Source: Ensifer sp. Root278
GTDB lineage: Bacteria > Pseudomonadota > Alphaproteobacteria > Rhizobiales > Rhizobiaceae
Direction of reading: 5' to 3'
Assembly (NCBI RefSeq): GCF_001429285.1
Contig: NZ_LMJJ01000023.1
Location: forward strand, 257,041 to 321,040
DNA length: 64,000 nucleotides
The position numbers and the translations under genes are program-made. Under the pieces are notes generated by a model, which saw nothing but the letters and a program-made list of their open reading frames with translations, searched no databases and was not told the DNA's origin. Below are positions 34,582-42,859 of this stretch, piece by piece (within the stretch, counting starts at the first letter, position 1; every line of letters begins with the position of its first letter).

Positions 34582-34610
34582 AAGGCCCGGCGATTGCCGG
34601 GCCTTCTTGT
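34582..34610. terminator. Terminator between hemN and norD
   Basis: AAGGCCCGGC (34582-34591), loop GATT, GCCGGGCCTT (34596-34605), followed by CTTGT. A perfect 10-bp stem between two convergent genes. Confidence 0.8.
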
Positions 34611-34634
34611 CTTCTCGGCTGATTTCCACCTCCA

Positions 34635-36536
34635 CTATCCCACCAGATTGCGGTAGATCGCCGGCAGTGCCGCGGGCAGGCGCGAGATGTTGCCGACCAC
34701 GGCGTAGCCGTTCTGGCCGAACATGGCAGGCACATAGGACTTCGCCTCGCGATCGACCGTGACGGCGAAGGTGTTGATGCCGCTGCGCCGTGCTTCCGTG
34801 ACCGCACGGCGGCTGTCTTCGAGCGCGAAGCGCCCCTCGTAATGGTCGATGTCGTTGGGCTTGCCGTCGGTCAGTACCAGGAGAAGCTTCTTGCGGTTCG
34901 GTTGTCGGCGAAGCTCGGCAGAGGCATGACGGATCGCGGCGCCGATGCGGGTGTAATAGCCGGGCTTCAGCGCCGCGATGCGCGCCTCGACCAGGGGTCC
35001 CATCGCCTCGTTGAAGGCTTTCACCGTTTCGACCCGCACCCAGTCGCGCCGTCGCGAGGTAAAGGTCAGGATCGAGTGGTTGTCACCGCAGGCCGACAGC
35101 CCGTGCGCCAGGATGAGCAGCGCCTCCTTCTCCACGTCGAGCACTCGCCGGTTGTCGGACCAGGAATCGGTCGACAGCGACACGTCGACGAGGATCGTCA
35201 CCGCCAGATCGTGCACCTGCGGCCGGCTCATCAGATGGATGCGATCACTGCCCTGGCCGCCAGCGGCGAGATCGGTGCGGGCGCGCACGACCGCATCGAG
35301 ATCGAGATCGGCGCCGTCGAGTTGCGCGCGCAGCATCTCGTGCCGCGGGCGCAGCACTTCGAACTGGCGCCGCACCCGGCGGATCAGGCTCTTGCTTTCC
35401 TCCGTGAGCTCGGTCCGCTCTTCCTGGGCCCAGGCAGGCGTCGCCAGCACCCGGCAATGGTCCTTGAGGTATTGTCCGGTTCGGTAGTTCCATTCGGGAT
35501 AGGTGAGCTCGGCCGTCAACGGCGTCGCATCGACGGCTTCCGGCGGCAGGTCGAGATCGAAGCGGAAGCGTGCCGAGGGGCGTCCCTTGCGCTCGCCAAG
35601 CGTCATGTCGTCGAGTTCCTCGGCCGCCTTGCTGTCGTGGTCGTCGCTGTCGTCGCCGGGACGGTCGACATTGACCATTTCGGCCATGGCGAGGATCTTC
35701 TCGAAGCGGTTGAGAATGAAGGGGCTGCGCTCCCCCTTGCGGTTTTCCGGATTTTCGCGCACGGCGACGTGGCGTTCGACTTCGGCAACCGCACTCTGAG
35801 TGCCCGGTGTCGCGGCGACATCCTCGTCGCGCGTGGTCGTCGTTTCTGTGCGCAGCAGCGTGTCTGGCCAAAGCGGCATCGGCAGCATCGGCAGGTAGCC
35901 GGGCGGCGCGCGATGCGGGAAGATCACCGGCAGCGTCGCATCCGCCTCACCTACGACCTTGCGCAACAGGCGCAGGATACGGTTTTCGAGATGCTGCTCG
36001 ATCGACGGCAGCGCGCCACGCTGGCGCTCGGCAAGCGTCGCCTCGGCCAGGCGCCGATAGCGCCGCCGGAGACCGGGGAACCGCTGGAATACTTCCTCGA
36101 CCGTTTCCTGGGCGCGCGATACCAGCGCCAGGTCGCGACGGAGCGGATCGGTTTCGTCGATGGGATCAACGGGCATCGTCGCCATATAGGCGACGAGCCA
36201 GTGATAGAGATCCCGGTTCAGGTCTTTCGTCGGAAAAATATCGATCTCGCCCGGCAGCATCAGCGACGCGTGGTCGCGCGCCGGCTGGACGAGCTTCTCT
36301 TCGCCGAGCCCCATGCGCTGCCGCCAGCGCAAGCGATGGCCCGACGTGCGCCCGCGGGCGGGTACGATCTGCACCGCCGCCTCGCCGCCGTGTCCGCGAA
36401 ATGAGACGCCGAGCACCGGCATCATATCGGCGAGCTTCACCGCGTGTTCCGGGTAACGCCGCCAGGTTCTGGTATTACCGACGAAGCGGTGCCAGGCCCG
36501 TCCGACGGTCTCTTCGAGCTCGAGGAAATCAAGCAT
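34635..36536 (-). CDS. norD: NorD, nitric oxide reductase activation protein
   Basis: A 633-residue cytoplasmic protein with a C-terminal von Willebrand A domain whose MIDAS motif is DVSLSTDSW. It pairs with the NorQ ATPase as a MoxR-VWA chaperone needed to mature the NorBC reductase. It starts 8 bp after norQ, at the end of the nor operon. Confidence 0.93.
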   Translation of the reverse strand: MLDFLELEETVGRAWHRFVGNTRTWRRYPEHAVKLADMMPVLGVSFRGHGGEAAVQIVPARGRTSGHRLRWRQRMGLGEEKLVQPARDHASLMLPGEIDIFPTKDLNRDLYHWLVAYMATMPVDPIDETDPLRRDLALVSRAQETVEEVFQRFPGLRRRYRRLAEATLAERQRGALPSIEQHLENRILRLLRKVVGEADATLPVIFPHRAPPGYLPMLPMPLWPDTLLRTETTTTRDEDVAATPGTQSAVAEVERHVAVRENPENRKGERSPFILNRFEKILAMAEMVNVDRPGDDSDDHDSKAAEELDDMTLGERKGRPSARFRFDLDLPPEAVDATPLTAELTYPEWNYRTGQYLKDHCRVLATPAWAQEERTELTEESKSLIRRVRRQFEVLRPRHEMLRAQLDGADLDLDAVVRARTDLAAGGQGSDRIHLMSRPQVHDLAVTILVDVSLSTDSWSDNRRVLDVEKEALLILAHGLSACGDNHSILTFTSRRRDWVRVETVKAFNEAMGPLVEARIAALKPGYYTRIGAAIRHASAELRRQPNRKKLLLVLTDGKPNDIDHYEGRFALEDSRRAVTEARRSGINTFAVTVDREAKSYVPAMFGQNGYAVVGNISRLPAALPAIYRNLVG

Positions 36537-36544
36537 GGTCCACC

Positions 36545-37357
36545 TCAGGCGATCAGCGAACCGGCCACTTCGAGAAGTGCTGCGCGCACATCCGGTTCAT
36601 CCGTGAGCGGTTCGATCATCGCGGCGCGCACCGCGTCCCTGACCGGCATGCCGGCATCGATCAGCGAGGCGCAATAGACGAGCAGCCGGGTCGACACGCC
36701 TTCTTCCAGATCATGCCCCTTAAGCGCACGCAGCCGCTGCGCGAGGTTGACGAGCGGCGCCACCTGGCTTTCCAGCAATCCACTTTCCTGGGAAACGACT
36801 GATATCTCTTCGTTCCGCGGCAGAAAGTCGAACTCGATCGCCACGAAGCGCTGCCTTGTGCTGGGCTTCAGGCTCTTGAGCAAGTTCTGGTAGCCGGGAT
36901 TGTAGGAGACGATCAGCATGAAGCTCGACGGAGCCTCGAGCAGTTCGCCGGTGCGTTCGAGCGGCAGCATGCGGCGATCGTCGGTGAGCGGGTGCAGGAC
37001 GACGGCCACGTCCTTGCGGGCCTCGACGATCTCGTCGAGATAGCAGACGCCGCCATTGCGCACGGCGCGGGTCAGGGGGCCGTCGACCCAGACGGTGTCG
37101 CCGCCCTTCAGGAGATAGCGGCCGGTGAGATCGGCGGCGGCAAGGTCGTCGTGGCACGAAACGGTCGAAAGCGGCAGGCCGAGCTTCGCTGCCATGTGGC
37201 TGACGAAACGGGTCTTGCCGCAACCGGTCGGTCCCTTGAGGAGCAGCGGCAGTTGCCGCACCCAGGCGCTTTCGAAAAGCGCGCATTCATTGCCGGAGGG
37301 ACTATAGGCGGGAATATCGAGCGCCGCGCGGCTGACGGCGGTTTGGACAGGGCTCAT
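36545..37357 (-). CDS. norQ: NorQ, MoxR-type AAA+ ATPase
   Basis: A 270-residue AAA+ ATPase. The Walker A is GPTGCGKT at residues 42-49, the Walker B is VCYLDEI near residue 103, and SYNPGYQNLLKSLKPSTRQRF matches NorQ/CbbQ proteins. It works with NorD on NorBC assembly, probably metal insertion. ATG at 37357 is taken as the start, giving the usual family length. A stem-loop separates it from norB. Confidence 0.94.
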   Translation of the reverse strand: MSPVQTAVSRAALDIPAYSPSGNECALFESAWVRQLPLLLKGPTGCGKTRFVSHMAAKLGLPLSTVSCHDDLAAADLTGRYLLKGGDTVWVDGPLTRAVRNGGVCYLDEIVEARKDVAVVLHPLTDDRRMLPLERTGELLEAPSSFMLIVSYNPGYQNLLKSLKPSTRQRFVAIEFDFLPRNEEISVVSQESGLLESQVAPLVNLAQRLRALKGHDLEEGVSTRLLVYCASLIDAGMPVRDAVRAAMIEPLTDEPDVRAALLEVAGSLIA

Positions 37358-37390
37358 GGCAAGTCTCCATGGTGGGATTTCTTGGGGGTG

Positions 37391-37412
37391 CCGGCGCGGC
37401 AAGCCGCGCCGG
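37391..37412 (-). terminator. Stem-loop between norB and norQ
   Basis: CCGGCGCGGC (37391-37400), loop AA, GCCGCGCCGG (37403-37412): perfect 10-bp stem, 8 bases past the norB stop and with no U-run. It probably sets the ratio of structural subunits to accessory proteins. Confidence 0.55.
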
Positions 37413-37420
37413 TTGCTTGG

Positions 37421-38767
37421 TCATTCGGCAGGCTGGACGATGCTGGCGAGCTTTGCGCTGCGCTCGCGGCCGGGGACGAGAACCGCCCAGATGAACATCA
37501 GCGCCGAGATCAGCACGACGGCACCGGAGCCGAGGCGGATCCAGTAGAACAGCGCGAGCTGGTCCTGGACGTCCATGTAGCTTTCGCCGAGCACCCGCTG
37601 CAGGTGCGCCTGGAGGACACCGGCGAAGGTGAGCGCGAAGGTCATGACCGACATGGCGGTGCACATGGTCCAGAAGCTCACCATCGACAGCCACTGGTTA
37701 TAGGGCGCGCGGCCGCGGATCTCCGGGATGGCATAGGCCATGACCGCCAGGTTCAGCATCACATAGGCGCCGAAGAAGGCGAGGTGTCCGTGGGCCGCGG
37801 TCACCTGCGTGCCGTGGGTGTAGTAGTTCACCGAAGACAGCGTGTGCAGGAAGCCCCAGACGCCGGCACCGAAGAAGGCCATAACCGAGCAACCGATGGA
37901 CCAGAGGAGGGCTGCGCGATTCGGATGCTTGCGGCCGGCCTTCCAGGTCATCACGAAGGTGAAGATCACCATGGTGAAGAAGGGGGCCACTTCGAGCGTC
38001 GAGAACAGCGAACCGATCCACTGCCAGTAGCCCGGCGCACCGATCCAGTAATAGTGGTGGCCCGTGCCGAGAATACCGGAGAAGAGCGCCAGGCCGACGA
38101 TGACATAGAGCCACTTCTCGACGACTTCGCGGTCGATGCCGTTGAGCTTGATCATCAGGAAGGCGAGCACCGATGCCATGATCAGCTCCCAGACGCCTTC
38201 GACCCAGAGGTGAACGACGTACCACCAGTACATCTTGTCGAGCGCCAGGTTGATCGGGTTGTAGAAGGCGAAAAGGAAGAAGATCGCCACACCCCAGAGC
38301 CCGAAGATCAGGATGTTGGTGACGGTGGTCTTGCGGCCTTTCAGCACCGTCAGCGTGATGTTGTAGAGAAACATCAGCGCGACGATGACGATTCCCACCT
38401 TGATTGCGAAGGGCTGTTCGAGGAATTCGCGCCCCTCATGAATGTGCAGGAGGTAGCCGACGACGGCGACGGCCGCGGCGATCAGGAAGATCCAGAACTG
38501 CGCAATGGCGATCTTCGTGCTGTAGAGTTCGGTTTCCGCCTCTTCCGGCAGCAGGTAATAGGTCGCGCCCATGAAGCCCATGAGCAGCCAGACGATCAGC
38601 GCGTTGGTGTGGACCATGCGCACGATATTGAAGGGCAGGAGCTCGGAGAGCGTATTGGGTAGGACATAGATGGTGCCGGCAAGCACGCCGAACAGCACCT
38701 GGGCGAGGAACAGGCCGAGCGCTCCGTAGAAGTAGAGCATCGCGACCTTCTGGGTTTGGTATTTCAT
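37421..38767 (-). CDS. norB: Nitric oxide reductase catalytic subunit B
   Basis: A 448-residue inner-membrane haem-copper-family protein with 12 helices that reduces NO to nitrous oxide. Metal-binding histidines are visible in IVRMVHTNALIVW, WYVVHLWVEGVWELI, GTGHHYYWIG and AAHGHLAFFGAYV. The length matches cNor NorB. It lies directly after norC, which supplies its electrons. Confidence 0.96.
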   Translation of the reverse strand: MKYQTQKVAMLYFYGALGLFLAQVLFGVLAGTIYVLPNTLSELLPFNIVRMVHTNALIVWLLMGFMGATYYLLPEEAETELYSTKIAIAQFWIFLIAAAVAVVGYLLHIHEGREFLEQPFAIKVGIVIVALMFLYNITLTVLKGRKTTVTNILIFGLWGVAIFFLFAFYNPINLALDKMYWWYVVHLWVEGVWELIMASVLAFLMIKLNGIDREVVEKWLYVIVGLALFSGILGTGHHYYWIGAPGYWQWIGSLFSTLEVAPFFTMVIFTFVMTWKAGRKHPNRAALLWSIGCSVMAFFGAGVWGFLHTLSSVNYYTHGTQVTAAHGHLAFFGAYVMLNLAVMAYAIPEIRGRAPYNQWLSMVSFWTMCTAMSVMTFALTFAGVLQAHLQRVLGESYMDVQDQLALFYWIRLGSGAVVLISALMFIWAVLVPGRERSAKLASIVQPAE

Positions 38768-38791
38768 GGTGTCACACTCCAATTGCTCTGC

Positions 38792-39244
38792 TCAACCCGC
38801 CTCGTTCGGCGGCCAGTTCTGGGTCTTGATGCGGCTCGTCCATTCGAGGAAATCGGCGAGGTCGTTGAGTTCCTGTTCGGAGAGGTTGAACTGCGGCATC
38901 TGTCGCCGCCCCTCGATGCCGGTCGGCTGGGCGGCCATCCAGGCTTTGAGCGTTTCGCGGGCGCCGTCTCGATCGGCCTCGCCGCCGAAGCGCTTCCAGA
39001 CATTGCCGAGCTCGGGCGCGAAATAGGCGCCCTCGCCCAGGAGCGTGTGGCAGTTGATACAAGAGTTCTTTTCCCAGACGTGTTTGCCGCGTGCGACCGC
39101 ATCGGTCAGCGTCGTTTCATCCGTCGAGGTCGTCCGCATGTAGTAGTGGCTGTGAGCTGTCAGCCCGACGAAGATTGCGAAGAAAAAGAAGGACCCGCCG
39201 TAAAAGACGTTACGGGCCCCGGTTTTGGTGAGGCGTTCTGCCAT
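38792..39244 (-). CDS. norC: Nitric oxide reductase cytochrome c subunit
   Basis: A 150-residue membrane-anchored cytochrome c. An N-terminal helix (NVFYGGSFFFFAIFVGLTAH) anchors a periplasmic domain with the haem motif CINCH in NSCINCHTLLGEGAYFAPEL. It passes electrons to NorB. GAAAGGA lies 8 bp before the ATG at 39244. A NnrR-type box lies 139 bp upstream, so norCBQD probably has its own promoter besides read-through from norEF. Confidence 0.95.
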   Translation of the reverse strand: MAERLTKTGARNVFYGGSFFFFAIFVGLTAHSHYYMRTTSTDETTLTDAVARGKHVWEKNSCINCHTLLGEGAYFAPELGNVWKRFGGEADRDGARETLKAWMAAQPTGIEGRRQMPQFNLSEQELNDLADFLEWTSRIKTQNWPPNEAG

Positions 39245-39382
39245 CACGTGGTCCTTTCGATTTCAGTTGGCCGCGAAGAGCGCGGCCGGCTGATCTGATC
39301 CCCTCCCCGTGTGGCGTCGGTACTTCCAACGCCGGCAACAATCGGGGCGAACCCATGTCTAGGGAAATCGGCGGCGGCTTCT

Positions 39383-39396
39383 TTGCGTTTCGGCAA
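39383..39396. promoter_or_regulatory. Crp/Fnr-type (NnrR-like) box before norC
   Basis: TTGCGTTTCGGCAA in the 170-bp gap between norF and norC, 139 bp upstream of the norC ATG. Confidence 0.7.
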
Positions 39397-39414
39397 ACAA
39401 GTCGGCGGGTGAGC

Positions 39415-39693
39415 TCAGATGAAGAGAACAGTGCTCAACACCTGCTTCGCTGCGGCGAGCAGGACGAGCGTTACGGGCCAAATCAAAAGGCCTAAGCGAA
39501 GGGCGGACGGCGCCTGCCTGAGCCCCATGAAATCGAGCGCGACGAACCGGCATTTGACGACGGCGAGCCCGAGCAAGACCGCGATGACGGGAGCTGTCGG
39601 CCCGGCGATCGCCATCAACGCCATGCCCGCGATCACGACCACGGCGAGCACGAGCCAGGTGTTGAACAATTGTCGGGGATTTCGGTCGGTCAT
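39415..39693 (-). CDS. norF: NorF family small membrane protein
   Basis: A 92-residue protein with three hydrophobic spans (TWLVLAVVVIAGMALMAIAG, a second after PVIAVLLGLAVV, a third LLIWPVTLVLLAAA). It fits NorF/cytochrome oxidase subunit IV-like proteins found after norE; needed for full NO reductase activity in Paracoccus. The ATG at 39693 is 5 bp after norE. Confidence 0.82.
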   Translation of the reverse strand: MTDRNPRQLFNTWLVLAVVVIAGMALMAIAGPTAPVIAVLLGLAVVKCRFVALDFMGLRQAPSALRLGLLIWPVTLVLLAAAKQVLSTVLFI

Positions 39694-39698
39694 GGCAC

Positions 39699-40256
39699 TC
39701 ACACGAGATAGACGAGCGGAAACATCACGATCCAGACGAGATCGATCACATGCCACAGAGTGGTGATCAGGGTGACGTTGCCGGATGCCGGGCGCCACGC
39801 AACGATGAGCAGCACAAAGGCACCGAAGACGACGTGCAGCAGATGGAAACCGGTGACGAGGAAATAGAGTTCGAAGAAGGAGCCGAATGCAGGATCGCCG
39901 GCGACGCCCGCCTCCGTGCTGTATTCGAAGAGCTTGATCGCCACGAAGGCAAAGCCGATAAGCGCGGCATTCACCAGCGCCCGCCGGCGCTGCCCGAGCG
40001 ACGCCCGCGGCCTTGTCGCCAGGGCCGCCTGCCAGCCGCTGGTCAGAAGAACAAGCGTGTTGATACCGGCAAGCAGCGGATCGAGATGCAAACGGGCGGC
40101 AACAAACGCGTCCGGCTGGACGAGACCGACAAGCAGAAAACCGGCAAGCAAAATGCCGAAGGCGGCAAGTTCGCTCCAGACGAGCACCCAGAGCAGCAGT
40201 GTGTCCGTCGTGTCCTCTTCCGCCGTCGCGGCAATCGGATGACTGCGCGCATCCAT
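39699..40256 (-). CDS. norE: NorE, cytochrome c oxidase subunit III-like protein
   Basis: A 185-residue five-helix membrane protein of the COX3 family. SELAAFGILLAGFLL, ELYFLVTGFHLLHVVFGAFVLL and TTLWHVIDLVWIVMFPLVYLV are typical of NorE. It is first in norE-norF, upstream of norCBQD. The ATG at 40256 is taken as start; a longer frame upstream crosses the box. A NnrR-type box lies 59 bp upstream. Confidence 0.9.
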   Translation of the reverse strand: MDARSHPIAATAEEDTTDTLLLWVLVWSELAAFGILLAGFLLVGLVQPDAFVAARLHLDPLLAGINTLVLLTSGWQAALATRPRASLGQRRRALVNAALIGFAFVAIKLFEYSTEAGVAGDPAFGSFFELYFLVTGFHLLHVVFGAFVLLIVAWRPASGNVTLITTLWHVIDLVWIVMFPLVYLV

Positions 40257-40315
40257 GTCAGCGCCTCCGTCAAAAAACTTGAGGCTTGAGCTAGGCACGG
40301 GCGCCCACCCTGTCT

Positions 40316-40329
40316 TTGCGATTGAGCAA
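40316..40329. promoter_or_regulatory. Crp/Fnr-type (NnrR-like) box before norE
   Basis: TTGCGATTGAGCAA, 59 bp upstream of norE (minus strand) and 50 bp upstream of a small plus-strand gene, so it may switch on both. Confidence 0.7.
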
Positions 40330-40379
40330 AGAAGGCGGCAGGGGGCGGGGCTATTGGCGGGAAACAAAGGAGCCTTCCG

Positions 40380-40535
40380 ATGACAGACGCACAGATCGGC
40401 CTTTCCGTCGCCACCCCCATCATCATCGTCTTCGCCCTGGTGCTTTATCGTATGGGCGTGCTTCAGCGCGGCGCGACGCTGTCGGCGATCCTCTCCTCCG
40501 TTGCAATCGCGATCGTTCTCTTCCTCGATCGCTAA
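40380..40535 (+). CDS. 51-residue membrane protein divergent from norE
   Basis: The product starts MTDAQIGLSVATPIIIVFALV and has two hydrophobic spans (ATPIIIVFALVLY and LSAILSSVAIAIVLFL) joined by a short basic turn (RMGVLQRG). AAAGGAG lies 7 bp before the ATG. It is below common length cut-offs. Its head-to-head position with norE across a NnrR-type box suggests co-induction with NO reductase. No family is recognised. Confidence 0.7.
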   Translation: MTDAQIGLSVATPIIIVFALVLYRMGVLQRGATLSAILSSVAIAIVLFLDR

Positions 40536-40814
40536 GGCGCGAAGTCTTCCGCGGCGCCAGCTGCCTGGACCTAAGGGAGTGGACTCATAACCACGCTCGC
40601 GGACGGCTTGTCAGATTCCGCTTTTGGAGCGATGAGCCGCCCTTCCAAGTCATGCTATAATCGGAGTTCGAGCCTCGCGGTTGACACATGTCAGCACTGC
40701 TCAGCTTCGGTTTCTTCCGCATCCAAACTGGGCGCGTGTCGCGGGCGCGGAGCGATGCAGAAGAGTTCAGCCTGACGAGCTGCCCTCTCTCACGGACTAG
40801 GGGAGGATCAGGGT

Positions 40815-41498
40815 ATGATCGACCAATGGCTATTCAAGAGCGAGACTTACGATAACTGCAATTGCGCCATGAACTGCGGCTGCCAGTTCAACCTGCCGAG
40901 CACCCACGGCTATTGTCAGTCGGCATTCGTCGGCAACATTGTGGAAGGCTACTTTGGCGATACGCCGATAGCGGGCCTGAACTGGGCGGCGATGTACAAG
41001 TGGCCAGGTGAAATCAAGGATGGAAACGGCCAGCGCCTGATCGTTATCGACGAGCGTGCGGATCAAGCGCAACGGAGCGCGCTTGAAGCGATCATCTCGG
41101 GCGAAGCAGGCGAACCACTCAGCAATCTGTTCTCCGTGTTCGCATCCACATGCTCGGAGTTTTGCGAGACATTGTTCCTGCCGATTCATCTTGAAGCGGA
41201 CCTGGAACTCAGAACCGCCAGAGTAGAGATACCCGGCGTCATGCGCAGCAGCGGTCGGCCGATGATCAACGAGTTTACTGGTCAACCGTTCCACATTGCG
41301 ATGGCACGTCCGAGTGGCAGTTTCGAGTTTACCTACGCAGAGATCGGGCTAGGTACGACTGCGGTCACCGGAAGTATGGAGATGGCCTACGAGGATTCAT
41401 GGGCGCATTTTTGTGTTCACCACTTCAATCAGAATGGTTTGGTCCGCGAAAGATCAAGACTGACTGCATGGCTTGATCGATTGACACCGCGTCCGTGA
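40815..41498 (+). CDS. DUF1326 domain protein
   Basis: A 227-residue soluble protein of the DUF1326 family, with a Cys-rich N-terminus (YDNCNCAMNCGCQFNLPSTHGYC) and STCSEFCETLFLP in the middle, suggesting metal binding. GGGGAGG lies before the ATG. Function unknown. It lies inside the anaerobic island, but I see only a weak Crp/Fnr-like site (TTGACACATGTCAG at 40681-40694) far upstream, so membership of the regulon is uncertain. Confidence 0.8.
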   Translation: MIDQWLFKSETYDNCNCAMNCGCQFNLPSTHGYCQSAFVGNIVEGYFGDTPIAGLNWAAMYKWPGEIKDGNGQRLIVIDERADQAQRSALEAIISGEAGEPLSNLFSVFASTCSEFCETLFLPIHLEADLELRTARVEIPGVMRSSGRPMINEFTGQPFHIAMARPSGSFEFTYAEIGLGTTAVTGSMEMAYEDSWAHFCVHHFNQNGLVRERSRLTAWLDRLTPRP

Positions 41499-41658
41499 AT
41501 GACGGCGACGGAGCCAAGCCCGGCCAAAGGCCGCGGCCGTGTTCCGGGCTTGCAAACTCCAAGTCACAATCTGATTGCTGTGACAAGGACGCCCGTCGCC
41601 AACGCGTTCGTATCGCGCGAGACAAGCGTCCGAGCCATGAACGGTCACGCCGCAGACT

Positions 41659-41672
41659 TTGAGAAATGTCAA
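41659..41672. promoter_or_regulatory. Fnr/FixK-type box before the hemerythrin gene
   Basis: TTGAGAAATGTCAA has the classical Fnr/FixK form TTGA-N6-TCAA, 55 bp upstream of the hemerythrin ATG. It differs from the NnrR-like boxes (TTGCG) elsewhere in the island. Confidence 0.7.
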
Positions 41673-41727
41673 AGAGGACCGTTGCCGTTGGGTGTAGTTC
41701 AAGCACGACACTCAACGGAGCAGATCG

Positions 41728-42156
41728 ATGCAGCAGCAATTTTCGGAACACCACGAGCTGGGACAGGCTTACCGCGAGCTTCTTTCGCTGTGCGATCGCC
41801 TCGAGACGCTCGCCGATTCCATTCCGCGCCGCATCGACCTGACAAGCTGCCGCGTGATCATGACGGAACTTCCGGAAAAGCTCCGGCGCGTCCACGCGCT
41901 GGAGGAAATGATCCTGTTTCCTGCAGTCGAAGACCGGCGAGCGACTGATGATCGCGACGCCTTGATCGCCCGACTGCGCGCCGAACACGACCAGGACGAT
42001 CGGGCAGCCGCCGAACTGGTGCACGTGCTGAAGGCCGTTCTCGACAACAGGGCTTCGCTCAGCTGGGATGCGATCGGCTACATGTTGCGGGGCTTCTTCG
42101 AAACCGTTCGCCGCCACGTGGCAACGGAACGCCTGCTTCTCTGGCGCCATGCGTGA
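41728..42156 (+). CDS. Hemerythrin-domain protein
   Basis: A 142-residue all-helical protein of the hemerythrin HHE family. Candidate di-iron ligands are His8/His9 (FSEHHELG), His and Glu in RRVHALEEMILFPAVE, His in RAEHDQDD and His in VRRHVATE near the C-terminus. Such proteins bind O2 or NO, or repair Fe-S clusters. It starts the short operon hemerythrin - nnrU (11 bp apart) with an Fnr-type box upstream. Confidence 0.82.
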   Translation: MQQQFSEHHELGQAYRELLSLCDRLETLADSIPRRIDLTSCRVIMTELPEKLRRVHALEEMILFPAVEDRRATDDRDALIARLRAEHDQDDRAAAELVHVLKAVLDNRASLSWDAIGYMLRGFFETVRRHVATERLLLWRHA

Positions 42157-42166
42157 GGAGATCGAC

Positions 42167-42859
42167 ATGACCTATTTCCTCCTCGCCTTCGCCGTCTTCC
42201 TCCTGCTCCATCTGGTGCCGGCCTGGCCGGCGCTGCGCCAGGGCCTGATCGACCGGCTCGGCCGCTCGACCTATTTCGCGGTCTACTCGCTGCTGTCGCT
42301 GCTCGCTCTCGGGTTCATTTTTCACGCAGCGCTGCAGCTCGATTTCATCCCGCTCTGGGAACCGGCCGCCTGGCAGGCGTGGATGACCTTCATGCTGGCG
42401 CCGCTAGGGATCTTTCTCGTGCTGGCCGGCCTTTTCAGCGAGAACGCGCTGTCGATCTCGATCTACCAGGGCAACGAGCGGCCCGGCGCCATCGTGACGA
42501 TCACCCGTCATCCGGTGCTCTGGGGCTTCCTCCTCTGGGCCGCCGGTCACATCGTGCCCAATGGCGACCTGCGCTCGCTCGTGCTTTTCGGCGGCTTCGC
42601 GCTGTTTTCCGTCGGCGGTTTTTTCATGCTCGAAAAGCGCGCACGCCGTCGTCTCGGTGACGGCTGGCAAGCGGCCTCGAAGGGCACATCGGTCTGGCCC
42701 TTCGCAGCGATTATTCGGGGCGAAACCCGTTTGCGTGCCGATCCGGTGATGATCATCGCCGCCTTTGCCACCGTGGCGATTGCCGTCTGGCTGCTGCTTG
42801 GCGGTCACGAGGTCCTCTTCGGCGCCGACCCGCTGCTCCAGGCTGCTGCCTTCGACTAG
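42167..42859 (+). CDS. nnrU: NnrU family membrane protein
   Basis: A 230-residue membrane protein with about six helices. FAVFLLLHLVPAWPALRQGLIDRLG at the start and ITRHPVLWGFLLWAAGHIVPNGD in the middle are typical NnrU signatures; homologues occur with nir/nor genes, and the fold resembles isoprenylcysteine methyltransferase-like proteins. Role in NO reduction is genetic, not biochemical. GAGGAG precedes the ATG at 42167. Its stop overlaps the convergent ubiX by four bases. Confidence 0.9.
   Translation: MTYFLLAFAVFLLLHLVPAWPALRQGLIDRLGRSTYFAVYSLLSLLALGFIFHAALQLDFIPLWEPAAWQAWMTFMLAPLGIFLVLAGLFSENALSISIYQGNERPGAIVTITRHPVLWGFLLWAAGHIVPNGDLRSLVLFGGFALFSVGGFFMLEKRARRRLGDGWQAASKGTSVWPFAAIIRGETRLRADPVMIIAAFATVAIAVWLLLGGHEVLFGADPLLQAAAFD

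Noticed and set aside
34842-36404. 520-codon plus-strand open frame
   Set aside because: Antisense shadow of norD.
36992-38662. 556-codon plus-strand frame rich in His, Asp and Glu
   Set aside because: Antisense to norB and norQ; the His/Asp/Glu-rich composition is what the reverse complement of a hydrophobic membrane-protein gene gives.
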